A DNA stretch of 64,000 nt from Vibrio ponticus (GTDB lineage Bacteria; Pseudomonadota; Gammaproteobacteria; Enterobacterales; Vibrionaceae), in NCBI RefSeq assembly GCF_009938225.1, contig NZ_AP019658.1, positions 620,001 through 684,000 on the forward strand, given 5' to 3'. Both the position numbers and the translations under genes were made by a program. The notes beneath the pieces were generated by a model. That model did no database searches. It worked only from the letters and a program-made list of their open reading frames with translations, and was not told the DNA's origin. This document shows, in pieces, positions 63,487-64,000 of this stretch (its first letter is position 1; each line of letters starts with the position of its first letter).

Positions 63487-64000
63487 ATGAAAGCGAATCA
63501 TGGTGCTAAGCGCCGATTAGCGATTCTTGCAGCGGCTCTGATGGGCTTTGCAAGTAGCAGTATCGCAGCAGAAAAACCAAACATTTTAGTCATATGGGGT
63601 GACGACATTGGCCAATCAAACGTGAGTGCATACACTTTTGGTTTGATGGGATACCAAACGCCAAACATCGACTCTATCGCCAAAGAAGGCATGATGTTTA
63701 CCGACTATTACGGTGAACAATCTTGTACAGCCGGGCGTTCTACTTTTATCACTGGTCAAACCGTACTTCGCACTGGCTTGAGTAAAGTCGGTTTGCCGGG
63801 AGCAGATCTCGGCTTGAAAGAAGAAGACGTCACCATTGCTGAACTTCTCAAACCAATGGGCTACATGACAGGGCAATTTGGTAAGAATCACCTCGGTGAT
63901 AAAGACGAACACTTACCGACTAACCACGGATTCGACGAATTTTTTGGCAACCTTTATCATTTGAACGCTGAGGAAGAACCTGAAAATGTCGACTACCCAA
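63487..64000 (+). CDS. Arylsulfatase, exported (paralogue 2), 3' end outside window
   Basis: 171 codons are visible with no stop before the window edge. Signal peptide residues 1-28 (S-S-I-A-A). Sulfatase N-terminal domain: W-G-D-D-I-G metal site (D39-D40) and C-T-A-G-R with Cys80 as the formylglycine residue. The match to paralogue 1 is close in order and spacing ([10 protein letters not shown] ... [16 protein letters not shown]), so the pair arose by duplication. AAGAGG lies five bases before the ATG. It is divergent from paralogue 1. Confidence 0.9.
   Translation, partial: MKANHGAKRRLAILAAALMGFASSSIAAEKPNILVIWGDDIGQSNVSAYTFGLMGYQTPNIDSIAKEGMMFTDYYGEQSCTAGRSTFITGQTVLRTGLSKVGLPGADLGLKEEDVTIAELLKPMGYMTGQFGKNHLGDKDEHLPTNHGFDEFFGNLYHLNAEEEPENVDYP

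Overview
The window looks like a piece of a Vibrio chromosome (gammaproteobacterium). The basis is the family make-up of the proteins: a giant type I-secreted adhesin of the T1SS-143 repeat class, a complete Tad locus, a QnrVC-like pentapeptide protein, a zwf-pgl-gnd operon, a full-length formate-tetrahydrofolate ligase, and a Fur-boxed receptor/two-component cluster resembling Vibrio peuRSA. The species cannot be fixed from sequence reading alone. No rRNA, tRNA, CRISPR array, insertion sequence or prophage gene was seen.

Layout. (1) 1-4.84 kb: the 3' part of an M66-type zinc metalloprotease (cut by the window edge), then katG on the minus strand. (2) 5.2-23.9 kb: one gene for a surface adhesin of about 6,220 residues. 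It has an N-terminal retention module, a long array of about 140-residue modules organised as three tandem super-blocks, then cadherin/Ig-like domains, RTX nonapeptides and a C-terminal secretion signal. (3) 24.4-36.3 kb: a complete flp-tadV-rcpCAB-tadZABCDEFG pilus locus ending in an OmpA-like gene. TadE carries an unusual Asn/Gly-Asn repeat tract. (4) 36.5-41 kb: a DEAD-box helicase, a DUF2058 protein, a DUF2834 membrane protein, a diguanylate cyclase and two small proteins. One of these, 47 codons on the minus strand, is easily missed. (5) 41-44.7 kb: the zwf-pgl-gnd operon of the oxidative pentose phosphate pathway. (6) 45.3-53.7 kb: a cytochrome b562-family protein, an OGFr-domain protein, a chromosomal qnr, an exported MsrAB fusion, a methyltransferase preceded by a heptanucleotide repeat, fhs with a PurR-like operator, a small protein, and a cis/trans fatty acid isomerase. 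(7) 54.4-56.1 kb: a porin and a DUF2057 protein. (8) 56.2-61.3 kb, minus strand: response regulator, histidine kinase, TonB-dependent receptor and periplasmic siderophore-binding protein, with two Fur-box-like sites. (9) 61.5-64 kb: two divergent arylsulfatase paralogues around a CRP-like site. The second runs off the window.

How the genes fit together. Much of the window concerns the cell surface: a secreted metalloprotease, a retained adhesin, a Tad pilus, a porin, an iron receptor, and periplasmic repair and lipid-adaptation enzymes (MsrAB, Cti). The adhesin and the Tad pilus stand side by side on the same strand, which suggests an attachment region. The most unusual points are: the higher-order organisation of the adhesin repeats; an apparently broken LapG-type di-alanine site, one base from the expected motif; the cysteine-flanked Asn/Gly repeat loop in TadE; and the 7-bp repeat array upstream of the methyltransferase. 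All calls come from reading the sequence; no database search was run.
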